Origin: Acerihabitans sp015654925
GTDB taxonomy: Bacteria; Pseudomonadota; Gammaproteobacteria; Enterobacterales; Enterobacteriaceae
NCBI RefSeq assembly: GCF_047324175.1
Contig: NZ_CP178732.1
Span: 4,898,001-4,962,000 of the forward strand
Direction: 5' to 3'
DNA length: 64,000 nt
The translations under genes and the position numbers were made by a program. Every line of letters starts with the position of its first letter. Within the stretch, counting starts at the first letter, position 1. The notes beneath the pieces are model-generated. The model did not search any database, was not told the origin of the DNA, and was given only the letters and a program-made list of their open reading frames with translations. This document shows, one piece after another, positions 44,003 to 53,229 of this stretch.

Positions 44003-44883
44003 TGTTGACCCAGAGGTTATCTCCGCAGGCGATACAACACATCAAGCAGCAGCACGGCGAGATATTCGCCCGGCAAAACCGCTATTTGCGCCGCGTCGGG
44101 CTGATTGCCGCGGTCGTCGTGCTGTATTACGTGTTTTTTTTCCTTAATTACGGCCTGCCCTGGCCCCGGCTGGTTAACGGCAGCCAGCAAATAGGCCGCT
44201 ATTTCCTGCGCATGCTGGTTTGGCACGATGTCGCGTCCTGGCCCTTCGCCTACTACCTGGAGCAGATTTTTATTACCGTGGCCATCGTCTGGGTGGGCAC
44301 CATCACCGCGTCGGCGATCGCGCTGCCGCTCTCGTTCCTGGCGGCCCGTAATGTGATGGCGGCGCCGTTTTTACGCCCCGTGGCCTCGGGCATCCGCCAT
44401 ATGTTCGATATTTTCCGCGGCATCGACATGGCCATCTGGGGCATGGTGTTCGTACGGGCGCTGGGCATGGGTCCGCTGGCCGGCGTGATGGCGATTATCG
44501 TGCAGGACATCGGCCTGCTGGGCAAGCTGTACGCCGAAGGACATGAAGCGGTGGATCAATCCCCCGGCCGCGGGCTGACGGCGGTGGGCGCCAATAATAT
44601 CCAAAAGCACCGGTACGCCATTTTTACCCAATCCTTCCCGACCTTCCTGGCGCTCAGCCTGTATCAGATTGAGTCCAATACCCGTTCCGCCGCGGTGCTG
44701 GGTTTTGTCGGCGCGGGCGGGGTCGGCCTGGTATACGCCGAGAACATGCGCTTATGGAACTGGGATGTCGTGATGTTCATCACCCTGATTATGGTGGCTA
44801 TCGTGATGGCCATGGACAAAATCTCATCCGTCTTGCGCAATAAATATATTGTCGGCGAAGATATCCCCTTATACCGGCCGTAG
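44002..44883 (+). CDS. phnE: Phosphonate ABC transporter permease PhnE (second)
   Basis: 293 residues, related to the first permease: FDIFRGIDMAIWGMVFVRAL, then GRGLTAVGANNIQKHRYAIF and AVLGFVGAGGVGLVYAE. Two consecutive permease genes point to a heterodimeric channel, unlike the single PhnE of E. coli. ATG overlaps the previous stop (TAATG). Confidence 0.92.
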   Translation: MLTQRLSPQAIQHIKQQHGEIFARQNRYLRRVGLIAAVVVLYYVFFFLNYGLPWPRLVNGSQQIGRYFLRMLVWHDVASWPFAYYLEQIFITVAIVWVGTITASAIALPLSFLAARNVMAAPFLRPVASGIRHMFDIFRGIDMAIWGMVFVRALGMGPLAGVMAIIVQDIGLLGKLYAEGHEAVDQSPGRGLTAVGANNIQKHRYAIFTQSFPTFLALSLYQIESNTRSAAVLGFVGAGGVGLVYAENMRLWNWDVVMFITLIMVAIVMAMDKISSVLRNKYIVGEDIPLYRP

Positions 44884-44902
44884 CGCCCCCGCGTCAGCCG
44901 GT

Positions 44903-46768
44903 TCAGGCCAAACGGAAATTGGCCACCATGGTCGCCAGCAACGCCGCTTGCGCTTCCAGGGTATTGGCCTGCGCGGACGATTCGGTGACCAGCGTGGCGT
45001 TTTGCTGCGTGGTGATATCCAGTTCGCCGACGGCGCGCGCTATCTGCTCGATGCCGCGGCTTTGCTCCTCCGAGGCCGATGAAATCTCGCCCATGATATT
45101 ATTGACCCGTTCGACCGACGCCACGATATGGTCCATGGTGCCGCCGGCATCGGCGACCAATTTGGTTCCCGCCGCAATCCGCGACACCGTCTGGGCGATC
45201 AGGCCTTCAATCTCTTTCGCCGCCACGGAGCTGCGCTGCGACAAATGGCGCACTTCTCCGGCCACCACCGCGAATCCACGCCCCTGCTCGCCGGCCCGCG
45301 CGGCCTCCACGGCGGCATTCAGCGCCAGGATATTGGTTTGGAAAGCAATACTATTGATGACGGCGGTGATATCGGTGATTTTCCGGGAGCTGGCGGAAAT
45401 TTCATCCATGGTTTTCACCACATTCTTTACCACATCGCCGCCCTTATGGGCGTCCAGGGACGCTTGCGCGGCGATCTGGCTGGCATGCCGGGCATTATTG
45501 GCATTATTCTTCACGGTGGAGGTCAACTCTTCCATGCTGGCGGCGGTTTCCACCACGGCGGCGGACTGCTGTTCGGTGCGCGAGGAAAGATCGTTATTGC
45601 CGGCGGCAATTTTGTCCGCGGACGAGGTCACTGTGCCGACGCAATCCCGGATATCCGCGATCATGCGGCGCAGCTTGCCATTCATTTTACCCATGGCGGC
45701 GGTGAGCTGCCCCAGTTCATCATGGCGATCCGGCTCGATGGACGCGCTGAGATCGCCATTGGCGATACGCTCCGCCAACGACAGGTTTTGCAATACCGGT
45801 ATGGTTATTTGCCGGGTGATATACCACGATACCAGCACGCCGAGAATCACGGCAATCAGGCCAATGAAAATGGTAATGTTTGATGACTGGTTGGCGAGTT
45901 CGTCATTTTTCACCTTGATAATATCAATAATGGTTTTTACCGCGGCGCTGCTTTTATCCCCCGCCGTCTTGACGGCATTTTCCGCCTGGCCCAACCGCTG
46001 GAAATTGGCATAATACGCCTCGCTGAGGTTCTTATATTGGATAAAGCCGCCCCAAAACTTATCCACCGGAATTCTTTGCTCCGGGGTCAACGCGGGCAGC
46101 AGATCCCGATACGCTTTCTCCGCCTGGGCGAACCGGGTTTGCAGCAGTTTCAGGGCATCGTCGTTCCCCTGCAGGCGCAGTTGGTAAGAACCGTTTTTGA
46201 GTTCGGAAAATAATAAAATCAGCTGATTGGTTTTAGCTTGCCAGCCATCATCGCCCGGCTGATTAATCGGTACACCAGCCGCTACATCAGCAGGTACATT
46301 AACCGGTAAAGCAGCGAGTTCGGTCCTGAAGGTCTGGCTTGGGTCCTGGCGATATAAATCGTCTAATTGGATTTTAAGCGCCGCCCCTGCCTGGGCATAG
46401 CCGCCCATCTCGCCCAGGGTTTTATGAAAATCAGCCAAATGACGTTCTATATTATTAATGTTATCTTGGGATGTTTTATCCCATTTTAATTTTTGCGCGT
46501 CGCGGGTAAGCATGCCGGCATGATCGATAAAACCGGCCATCACTTTTCTTACCGCATCATCCGAACTATAAAGGTATTTGACCCGATTAACCTTAACCTG
46601 AAACACATCAATATTGATATTATATATCAGGTTGGTTTTTTCATATATATCCCGTATATCTTTAAACCGCTGGACGCTGAGGAACGTTGCTATCACCACC
46701 AGCAACAGCACTGCGCCAAAACCGGCGTAAAGTTTGTGGGAAACCTTTAAGCTATTTATTTTATTCAT
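44903..46768 (-). CDS. Methyl-accepting chemotaxis protein
   Basis: 621 residues. First membrane helix at about 13-30 and second near 305-325, a mostly helical periplasmic domain of about 275 residues, a HAMP domain (LSLAERIANGDLSASIEPDR) and the signalling tip IAFQTNILALNAAVEAARAG. The periplasmic part has a short Val/Pro/Ala-rich insert near residue 155 (PVNVPADVAAGVPI) not expected in a four-helix sensor. It lies convergent to phnE, 19 bases away. No C-terminal pentapeptide is present. Confidence 0.9.
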   Translation of the reverse strand: MNKINSLKVSHKLYAGFGAVLLLVVIATFLSVQRFKDIRDIYEKTNLIYNINIDVFQVKVNRVKYLYSSDDAVRKVMAGFIDHAGMLTRDAQKLKWDKTSQDNINNIERHLADFHKTLGEMGGYAQAGAALKIQLDDLYRQDPSQTFRTELAALPVNVPADVAAGVPINQPGDDGWQAKTNQLILLFSELKNGSYQLRLQGNDDALKLLQTRFAQAEKAYRDLLPALTPEQRIPVDKFWGGFIQYKNLSEAYYANFQRLGQAENAVKTAGDKSSAAVKTIIDIIKVKNDELANQSSNITIFIGLIAVILGVLVSWYITRQITIPVLQNLSLAERIANGDLSASIEPDRHDELGQLTAAMGKMNGKLRRMIADIRDCVGTVTSSADKIAAGNNDLSSRTEQQSAAVVETAASMEELTSTVKNNANNARHASQIAAQASLDAHKGGDVVKNVVKTMDEISASSRKITDITAVINSIAFQTNILALNAAVEAARAGEQGRGFAVVAGEVRHLSQRSSVAAKEIEGLIAQTVSRIAAGTKLVADAGGTMDHIVASVERVNNIMGEISSASEEQSRGIEQIARAVGELDITTQQNATLVTESSAQANTLEAQAALLATMVANFRLA

Positions 46769-47170
46769 TAAATCTAGCGCCTTACCTCTGCGGATATCAA
46801 TATCGCCATTTTTAATTACAGGATGTGTAATAAATGGAAACTCATGGTATGACTATCGGCACCGGGGCTGTTTTCTTTAGGGGAAAAGTGATTTAATGCA
46901 ATAAAAAATATGGATATCTTGATAATTTTAATTATTTAAATCAGCCATGCCTATTCCCCCTGTGTTATAGCGGCGGGAGAGTTCATAGCCCAATATTGAT
47001 AATTTAAATAGGGTCAAAAAATAACGTTCGGTAAAAATTTTAGTCGTGATAACGAGCATAACTCACCGGCGCAGGCACGGCTGCGGTCATTAGCCCAAAT
47101 CGGTGCGCCGGTTCAGACGCTTTATTTGGGCATGTGAATAGAGCGTTGAGACGGCAATCACATAACGGGT
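46769..47170. other. Gene-free spacer
   Basis: About 400 bases between the chemoreceptor and yohD genes. The first 270 are AT-rich and carry the chemoreceptor promoter. An open frame at 47040-47342 on the minus strand is a shadow of yohD. I see no RNA gene or repeat. Confidence 0.5.
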
Positions 47171-47767
47171 TTAACGCCGCCGCCGGCGCAGCACATAACG
47201 CACGGCGCGCGGCACCAGCCACACCAGGACCAGCGCCGCCACCGCCAGCAGGCCGAACTTCAGGTGATGGTCGACCTTTTCCAGCCATGGCGCGATAACC
47301 TGGCCGCCCAGGTAACCCAGCGTGACGAAGATCAGCGCCCACGCCACCGCGCCCAGGATATTGAGCGGCACAAATTTGGCCGGCGGGAGCCGGCTGGCGC
47401 CGATTAATAACGGCCCAATCAGGCGAAAGCCATACATAAAACGCACCCCGATCACAAACCCCCGCGGATGGCGCAAAATTAACCGGTTGGCCCGCTCGAT
47501 ATTGGGTTGAGCCTGTTTAAAACGACGTAATACCGCGGTGCCGTAGCTGCGGCCGATAAAATAGAGCAATTGGTCGCCGGCAATCCCCCCCAGGGCGACT
47601 ACCGCCACCACCGCCCAGTAGCGCAGCAGCCCCTCGTGGGCCGCCAGACCGCCGAGCAGGGTCACCGTTTCCCCTTCGGCCAGGCAGCCGATAAACAGCG
47701 CCCAATAGCCATACTCGGCGATGAAATGATTGATATCCAAGAGTCTCAGCTTCCCTTTGCGTAACAT
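47171..47767 (-). CDS. yohD: DedA-family membrane protein YohD
   Basis: 198 residues closely matching E. coli YohD (LAEGETVTLLGGLAAHEGLL, GVRFMYGFRLIGPLLIGASR, LPPAKFVPLNILGAVAWALI). DedA proteins move or flip undecaprenyl phosphate or other phospholipids in the inner membrane and affect proton balance; YohD itself is not well studied. The ATG at 47767 or the TTG at 47740 may be the true start; the latter lines up with E. coli. Confidence 0.88.
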   Translation of the reverse strand: MLRKGKLRLLDINHFIAEYGYWALFIGCLAEGETVTLLGGLAAHEGLLRYWAVVAVVALGGIAGDQLLYFIGRSYGTAVLRRFKQAQPNIERANRLILRHPRGFVIGVRFMYGFRLIGPLLIGASRLPPAKFVPLNILGAVAWALIFVTLGYLGGQVIAPWLEKVDHHLKFGLLAVAALVLVWLVPRAVRYVLRRRRR

Positions 47768-47955
47768 GGGCTGCGTAACATGGGCCAAACAGCCGCCGCG
47801 CCGGCGGGCGCGGTTATTAAAGCATAGACCCTGTTGCCGGCTATGACCGGCTCATGGCGTGGACGCTTTAACCGGGGCGGGTTAAAATATAGCGGCGGAC
47901 GCCACTTTAGCGCTAATATACCCTATGCCCTTTTTTCTGACATCACAGGTTCCGT

Positions 47956-48297
47956 ATGGCATTTATCCCTAAAAATTACGCCCGGCTTGAGACCGGCTAC
48001 CGTGAAAAAGCCCTGAAACTGTTTCCCTGGGTCTGCGGCCGTTGTTCGCGGGAGTTTGTTTACTCCAACCTGCGCGAGCTGACGGTGCATCATATCGACC
48101 ACGATCATAGCAATAACCCGGAAGACGGCAGCAACTGGGAAATGTTGTGCCTGTATTGCCATGACCATGAGCATTCGAAATATACCGAGGCGGATCAATA
48201 CGGTTCTACCGTGGTGGCCGGCGAGGATGCGCAAAAAGATATGGGCGTCGCCACCCATAATCCTTTTGCCAACTTGAAATCATTAATGAAGAAATAA
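47956..48297 (+). CDS. yajD: HNH nuclease-like protein YajD
   Basis: 113 residues nearly the same as E. coli YajD. Zinc pairs WVCGRCSREF and LCLYCHDHEH and the HNH core LTVHHIDHDHSNNPEDG. It should bind or cut DNA, but the cellular role is unknown. Conserved core gene, which marks this part as chromosomal backbone. Confidence 0.93.
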   Translation: MAFIPKNYARLETGYREKALKLFPWVCGRCSREFVYSNLRELTVHHIDHDHSNNPEDGSNWEMLCLYCHDHEHSKYTEADQYGSTVVAGEDAQKDMGVATHNPFANLKSLMKK

Positions 48298-48308
48298 TCG
48301 TTCTTGCG

Positions 48309-48995
48309 TTATTTATCCTCAAACCAGTCGCTATTTTGCTGGGCGATTGGCGTGATGGAGTAAATTAATTCCTGCAGATGTTCGCGCATCGCCTGTTCCG
48401 CGGCGTCGGCGTCACGGGCTTTCACGCCGTTAAAAATTTTATAATGCTGGCTGATTAAGCTTTGCGGCGGCGAGACCTGTTCGAGGCTGAGAAAACGCAC
48501 CCGATCCATCGTGGCTTTGATTGATTCAATAATATCCCAGGCCAATGGGCAATCCGCGACTTGGGTCAGCAAGCGGTGAAAATCGTCATCAAGAGTAAAA
48601 AATTCACGCATTTGCTGATTTTGCGCCGCCAATTCCTGGCGATGCAAATTATGCTCCAGCAGTTGAATATGGGCTGGGGTAATATCCTGGGCGGTGCGGC
48701 GCACGATAGCGCACTCCATCGCCTGGCGAATAAAACGCGCATCCGCCACCCGCTTAGCGGAAATTCTCATGACGAAGGTGCCGCGCTGCGGCAGGATTTG
48801 CACCAGCCCCACTTCCGCCAGCTTAATAAAGGCTTCCCGCACCGGTTGGCGAGAAACCGCAAACCTGGCCGCTATTTCCTTCTCAGACAATAACTTACCA
48901 GGCGGTATGGTGCATTCAACGATATCTTTGCGCAGCAGCCGATAAATTTGCTGGTTGACCGGTTCGTTATTATTGAACTGAAAAAGTGTATCCAT
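48309..48995 (-). CDS. rspR: GntR/FadR-family regulator RspR
   Basis: 228 residues, the same length and strongly similar to E. coli RspR/YdfH (PVNQQIYRLLRKDIVECTI, LSEKEIAARFAVSRQPVREA, ends NSDWFEDK). The C-terminal part is a FadR-type helical ligand domain. In E. coli it represses rspAB, which encodes a mannonate dehydratase-like protein and an oxidoreductase. Here rspAB is absent and the neighbour upstream is the ydfI-like gene, its probable target. Confidence 0.88.
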   Translation of the reverse strand: MDTLFQFNNNEPVNQQIYRLLRKDIVECTIPPGKLLSEKEIAARFAVSRQPVREAFIKLAEVGLVQILPQRGTFVMRISAKRVADARFIRQAMECAIVRRTAQDITPAHIQLLEHNLHRQELAAQNQQMREFFTLDDDFHRLLTQVADCPLAWDIIESIKATMDRVRFLSLEQVSPPQSLISQHYKIFNGVKARDADAAEQAMREHLQELIYSITPIAQQNSDWFEDK

Positions 48996-49213
48996 GCGGG
49001 TGTATGTGATCCTGAGGTATTAACAATGCATTTGAAGATATAATACCTGTTCCCCCAACGCAATTCTGCAATGGACTGCCGCATAATCGACACTAGCGCG
49101 GTTGCCGGCGGCTTTACCCGCCGGCCAGGATAATCCGCGCCTGATTCAACGCCGGCATGCCCCCACGGCGATAGCTTACCTGCGCTATCGCCGTGGGGAC
49201 CCGCCGCCGGCCT

Positions 49214-50704
49214 TTATGCGTTGGCGTTGTTGCCCGCCACCAGGCTTACCGCCTGTTTGGCGCCATGGGTTTGTATTAACCCATAGGCATCGGCCACGCT
49301 GTTTACAAAGGCGGTATTACCCGGCAGATCGTCGCCAAACACGCTCTTGAGACTTAATAACGCCTCCACCCGCGCCCTGCCCTCGGCGGAATTTTGCACA
49401 ATCTCGGCCAGGCGGTTTTTTAACGGGTCGCTGATATCAATCGTCTCGCCGCTATCGTCCACCCCGCCGACATAACGCATCCAGCCGGCGACCCCCAAGG
49501 CCAACAGGGGATAGGCCGTACCGCGCTCCAAATGCACCCGAATGGAATCCAGCATGCGCTGCGGCAATTTTAGCGTGCCGTCCATGGCGATTTGCCAGGT
49601 GCGGTGTTTTAAGCCGGTATTGCGATAACGCGCCAACAGGGAGTCGGCATATGCGCCGAGATCAACATCCGGCGTATGCAGGGTCGGCGCCTGTTCTTCC
49701 AGCATCAGCCGCCGGGCGGCCCTTACATAGTTATCATCTTCCATGCAGCGATCGATATACTGATATCCCGCCAGATAACCCAAATACGCCAGGAAGGAGT
49801 GGCTGCCGTTCAGCATCCGCAGTTTCATCTCTTCATAGGGCAGGACATTGGCCACCAGTTCGGCGCCGGCTTTTTCCCATGCCGGCCTGCCGGCAACGAA
49901 GTTGTCCTCGATCACCCATTGCCTGAAGGGCTCGCACGCTATCCCGACCGCATCTTCCATGCCGCCCAGCACGCCGCTGATTTTTTCCAGGCTGGCGGGA
50001 GTCATCGCCGGTACGATCCGATCCACCATGGTGGACGGAAAACTGACATGATGCTCAATCCAGTCGGCCAGCGCCGCATCGCGGTTTTTCGCCAGGGCGA
50101 TCACCACATTGCGCGTAACGTGGCCGTTTTCGGGCATATTATCGCAGGACATTACCGAAAATGCCGGCAGCCCTTTTTCCCGGCGGATGCGCAGGGCCTC
50201 GATAATTACGCCCGGGGCCGACTGCGGCTGATGGGGGAATTCCAGATCGTGCTGGATAAGCGGATGATCGGTATCGATAGAGGCGGTGGACGGTAAATAG
50301 CAATAGCCTTTTTCGGTAACCGTCAGCGATACAATGGCGATATCCGGCTGCACCATGGCCTCGATTACGCGATCGATACCGTCCAGCGCGCTGTGCAGCG
50401 CTTCGCGCACCACCCCGACCACCCGGCCGTTCCAGTTATCGGCATTCATTTCGCAAACCGAATACAGCAGATCCTGTTGTTTTAATGCGTTAATTTGCTG
50501 CTCGCCGCCAATCAAGTTGACTTCGCAATAGCCCCAGTCGCTGGCATGTTCGGCGGCCAATATGTCGGCAAACACCGCCTGATGGGCGCGATGAAACGCA
50601 CCGAAACCCAGATGGACAATGCGGGTTTTGAGCTGGTCGCGGGAATACGCCGGCGTAACGACCTTGCCGGATAACTGAGGTAATGTCTTAGTTGATAATT
50701 GCAC
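49214..50704 (-). CDS. ydfI: Mannitol dehydrogenase-family oxidoreductase YdfI
   Basis: 496 residues from a GTG at 50704 with AGGA 8 bases upstream. Matches E. coli YdfI (IVHLGFGAFHRAHQAVFADI, MSCDNMPENGHVTRNVV, FPSTMVDRIVPAMT, EEMKLRMLNGSHSFLAYLGY). The catalytic Lys of the long-chain dehydrogenase fold lies in EEMKLRMLN. Probably NAD-dependent oxidation of a sugar acid such as mannonate or fructuronate. Followed by rspR in the same direction. Confidence 0.88.
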   Translation of the reverse strand: MQLSTKTLPQLSGKVVTPAYSRDQLKTRIVHLGFGAFHRAHQAVFADILAAEHASDWGYCEVNLIGGEQQINALKQQDLLYSVCEMNADNWNGRVVGVVREALHSALDGIDRVIEAMVQPDIAIVSLTVTEKGYCYLPSTASIDTDHPLIQHDLEFPHQPQSAPGVIIEALRIRREKGLPAFSVMSCDNMPENGHVTRNVVIALAKNRDAALADWIEHHVSFPSTMVDRIVPAMTPASLEKISGVLGGMEDAVGIACEPFRQWVIEDNFVAGRPAWEKAGAELVANVLPYEEMKLRMLNGSHSFLAYLGYLAGYQYIDRCMEDDNYVRAARRLMLEEQAPTLHTPDVDLGAYADSLLARYRNTGLKHRTWQIAMDGTLKLPQRMLDSIRVHLERGTAYPLLALGVAGWMRYVGGVDDSGETIDISDPLKNRLAEIVQNSAEGRARVEALLSLKSVFGDDLPGNTAFVNSVADAYGLIQTHGAKQAVSLVAGNNANA

Positions 50705-50893
50705 GATTGAAGTCCTGGATATAGGCAAAAAACGAAGATAATGTCTACTACCATACAAGTGCTAAGATATTATTTTATTGAGCCGAGTCACACTTCTAAT
50801 GAAAGAAACCAAAAGAAAGATAAAAAGCAGGGTTTTTTCCGCAGCGATGGCCGCGCCGGGCGAACCCGGCGGCGGCCGAACCATGCCGGTCGC

Positions 50894-51472
50894 TTAGCGG
50901 ATGCTCACGATATCGGTGGCGCAATGCAAATAGCCGTTAAGGGCCTGTTTCCACAATAAAGAGTCGCCGGCGGCAGAGGGCATACCCGTTGCGCTGCCGC
51001 CGGTTTGGGACAGCAGGTAGCCGGGCGCGTAAACGGGCTTGCCGATCTCCTGCACCTGGCGGCACAGCGCGGCTAATTGCTGTTTATTGCTTAACCGGCC
51101 GTTGAGGGCCTGCCAGAATGCCTGTTGCTGCGCATGGCTGACCAGTTTCAACGCCTCGCCGAGCATGCTCGAATGCGCCTGCCTGGCCGGATCGGAATTG
51201 ACCCGCAGCGCATCGAAATAGGAATAGGTGCCCGCCAGGGCATATAGCAATATACCGTCGTTAAAATTGTTCGCTTTCACGCAGCTTACCATACCCTGGT
51301 ATAATGCCGGCGGTGTCAGGGTATTATTAATTGAGGCAGTTGGCAGACAACCCGGATTGGCGACCTGGCTCAGATAAGCCGTATTACTATTTTTTTTATT
51401 GCTCCCGGGCCCCGGCGAATGAGAACAGCCGGCTAGCGTCAACGCCAAGGTAATCAAGATTATTATTTTCAT
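50894..51472 (-). CDS. Lipoprotein at the end of the type III secretion locus
   Basis: 192 residues with a lipoprotein signal (ITLALTLAGC, lipid Cys16) and a helical body with paired cysteines (PGCLPT, VSCVKAN, ALCRQ, LHCATD) that could form disulfides in the periplasm. It follows the orgC-position gene in the same direction, 56 bases away. That location suggests a secretion-linked role, perhaps a pilotin for the outer-membrane ring, but it does not resemble InvH in sequence. Confidence 0.6.
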   Translation of the reverse strand: MKIIILITLALTLAGCSHSPGPGSNKKNSNTAYLSQVANPGCLPTASINNTLTPPALYQGMVSCVKANNFNDGILLYALAGTYSYFDALRVNSDPARQAHSSMLGEALKLVSHAQQQAFWQALNGRLSNKQQLAALCRQVQEIGKPVYAPGYLLSQTGGSATGMPSAAGDSLLWKQALNGYLHCATDIVSIR

Positions 51473-51528
51473 ATTTCGCTCAATTTATTTTATCTATTTA
51501 TCCATCTATTTCCGCAAAGAGTAAAATA

Positions 51529-51996
51529 TCACCATTCTATTTTCCACTGGGCATTCTCATTAGTTTTGGTTAACATATCGCGGAGCATTTGTTGCATAAC
51601 GGACGACGCATTATTGGCGCGAATACGCGTTTCGTCTACCGCCTTATATATTTCCCCCGTCTCGCCTTCTTGCTCCAGCCGGGTTAATACTCCCTCGAAC
51701 AGGGAAATTTGCGCCTCACAGCTTGGATAAGGCGCCGGCGTATAACGCTGATTAAAGGACACCACGTATTCTTTTACCGTTTTAGCATTCAGCGGACTGA
51801 TTGCCCATAACCCGGCATAAAAAGCCCGATCCATATCACTTGAAATCGGCGACGCGTTGGCGGCCGGGGATGGCGCGGCCAGCTCTTTTATCCGCTGGTC
51901 CAGCGGCACGGCTGATTTACCGGAAGCCGCCAAATGATCGAACGTGTCCGGCTGGCTTGAAGCCGACCCGCGGGCGGGGAAAAGAGAAGTTATCAT
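51529..51996 (-). CDS. OrgC-position protein of the type III secretion locus
   Basis: 155 residues, soluble, with a Ser/Ala/Pro-rich first 50 residues, as in secreted T3SS proteins, and a helical rest (AFYAGLWAISPLNAKTVKEY, ending NENAQWKIEW). It starts inside the end of sctL (four-base overlap). In SPI-1 the gene in this place is orgC, whose secreted product helps start needle assembly. I cannot show sequence similarity, so the name rests on position only. Confidence 0.5.
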   Translation of the reverse strand: MITSLFPARGSASSQPDTFDHLAASGKSAVPLDQRIKELAAPSPAANASPISSDMDRAFYAGLWAISPLNAKTVKEYVVSFNQRYTPAPYPSCEAQISLFEGVLTRLEQEGETGEIYKAVDETRIRANNASSVMQQMLRDMLTKTNENAQWKIEW

Positions 51997-52694
51997 CGTT
52001 CGTTGTCTCCTTGTCCCGGCTTATTCAGGACATGATGGTGTAAAAACAGTTCGTGTAACCGCCGCTGCGCGGATTCGGTAAGCTGGCGGCATTGTTCGGG
52101 CAATGTGGGAATGGCGGTCAGACGACGCACCGCGGCCGCCTGGAAATCGCCGGCATCGAATTCCGCCAGCCGATCGCCATATTTCATGACGAAGCGGTTT
52201 TCCGGATGATATTCAATGCGGCTTTTGCCCGGCCACACCGCCTGGATTTTGTGTTGCAGACGGGCATGGGACTCGCGGGCCGCTGCGGGCAGCAGCACGC
52301 ACAGCGTGTCGGACGTGTCCCGCCCGGGCAGGGCCGCCAACCATTCGTCCAGCAGTTCCAGCAGCATATCCGGATGATTGAGCGCGGCGGACAATAACTG
52401 GCGGGCATGTTCATTGAGTTGCCCCTGCAATGCCGTACCCAGCCGCTGCTCCTGCGCAAGGTAATCGGCAACCGCGGCGGCGGCGGTCAATAAGCCTTCC
52501 TGGTACCCTTCCCGATACGCTTTCTGGCGGATATCGTCCGCCTGCTCCTGCGCCGTTTTGACCAGTCGGCCGGCTTGCCGGCGCGCATCGTTGACTAAAT
52601 CAATGGACTGCCGCTGGCGCAGTAAATGTTTACGCTTGATTAAAACTCCGCCTGAACTCGGCGGCATCTGGAATAGCGGGATTTCTCTTGGCAT
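51993..52694 (-). CDS. sctL: T3SS ATPase-stator protein SctL (OrgB)
   Basis: 233 residues. An N-terminal segment, a coiled coil (ARRQAGRLVKTAQEQADDIR, QKAYREGYQEGLL) and a C-terminal domain resembling FliH/OrgB (AEFDAGDFQAAAVRRL). OrgB regulates the InvC ATPase and ties it to SctK/SctQ under the basal body. Its 5' end overlaps sctK by about 65 bases, a long but known type of overlap in such operons. Confidence 0.8.
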   Translation of the reverse strand: MPREIPLFQMPPSSGGVLIKRKHLLRQRQSIDLVNDARRQAGRLVKTAQEQADDIRQKAYREGYQEGLLTAAAAVADYLAQEQRLGTALQGQLNEHARQLLSAALNHPDMLLELLDEWLAALPGRDTSDTLCVLLPAAARESHARLQHKIQAVWPGKSRIEYHPENRFVMKYGDRLAEFDAGDFQAAAVRRLTAIPTLPEQCRQLTESAQRRLHELFLHHHVLNKPGQGDNER

Positions 52695-53229
52695 ATTGGC
52701 AAGCCAGCTTTATCAGTAATGGACTGGGAGGCGCAGCGGGTGCAGCGCCATCGCTCCGATCCATATCGGGTGAAAACAACAGGGGAATGCGCTGTTGTAT
52801 GGCCAGCGGCAACCACGGCCCGCAGGCCAGTAGTTCGCTTTTCCCCCAGGCTAGCAAAGTATCCGGCATGATCACCGGGACAGCGGGTCCGGCCGAGGAC
52901 TCGACGATGGCCAGCTCGGCAAATTGCCGCGCCCAGCCCGGCAATAAACGCAACCGTCCCTGCCTGGACAGCAGCGCCCGGTGCCGCTGGCAGGCCATCA
53001 GTAATGCGACCTGCGGCAACGCGTGCCAATGGCGGATAAAGTGCGCGGCCAGGCCGTGCTCGGGCACCTCCGGACGCTGGGTCGACCAGCACTGCGCCGC
53101 GATAACCATATCGTTGATAATGGACCGCGGCCCGCAGCCGCTTAATGGCGGGGCCAGCGGCAAGCGGCGCGGATGCATCCATGACAGCGGGTCAAACAAA
53201 ATGACATCAAGGGGCGGGATGGTTTGCAT
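52630..53229 (-). CDS. sctK: T3SS sorting-platform protein SctK (OrgA)
   Basis: 199 residues from the Met at 53229. It has the features of OrgA: a start IPPLDVILFDPLSWMHPRRL, helical body and TLLAWGKSELLACGPWLPLA. SctK links the sorting platform to the cytoplasmic face of the inner ring (SctD). Position between sctJ and sctL is the same as in SPI-1. Confidence 0.78.
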   Translation of the reverse strand: MQTIPPLDVILFDPLSWMHPRRLPLAPPLSGCGPRSIINDMVIAAQCWSTQRPEVPEHGLAAHFIRHWHALPQVALLMACQRHRALLSRQGRLRLLPGWARQFAELAIVESSAGPAVPVIMPDTLLAWGKSELLACGPWLPLAIQQRIPLLFSPDMDRSDGAAPAAPPSPLLIKLACQYAKRNPAIPDAAEFRRSFNQA

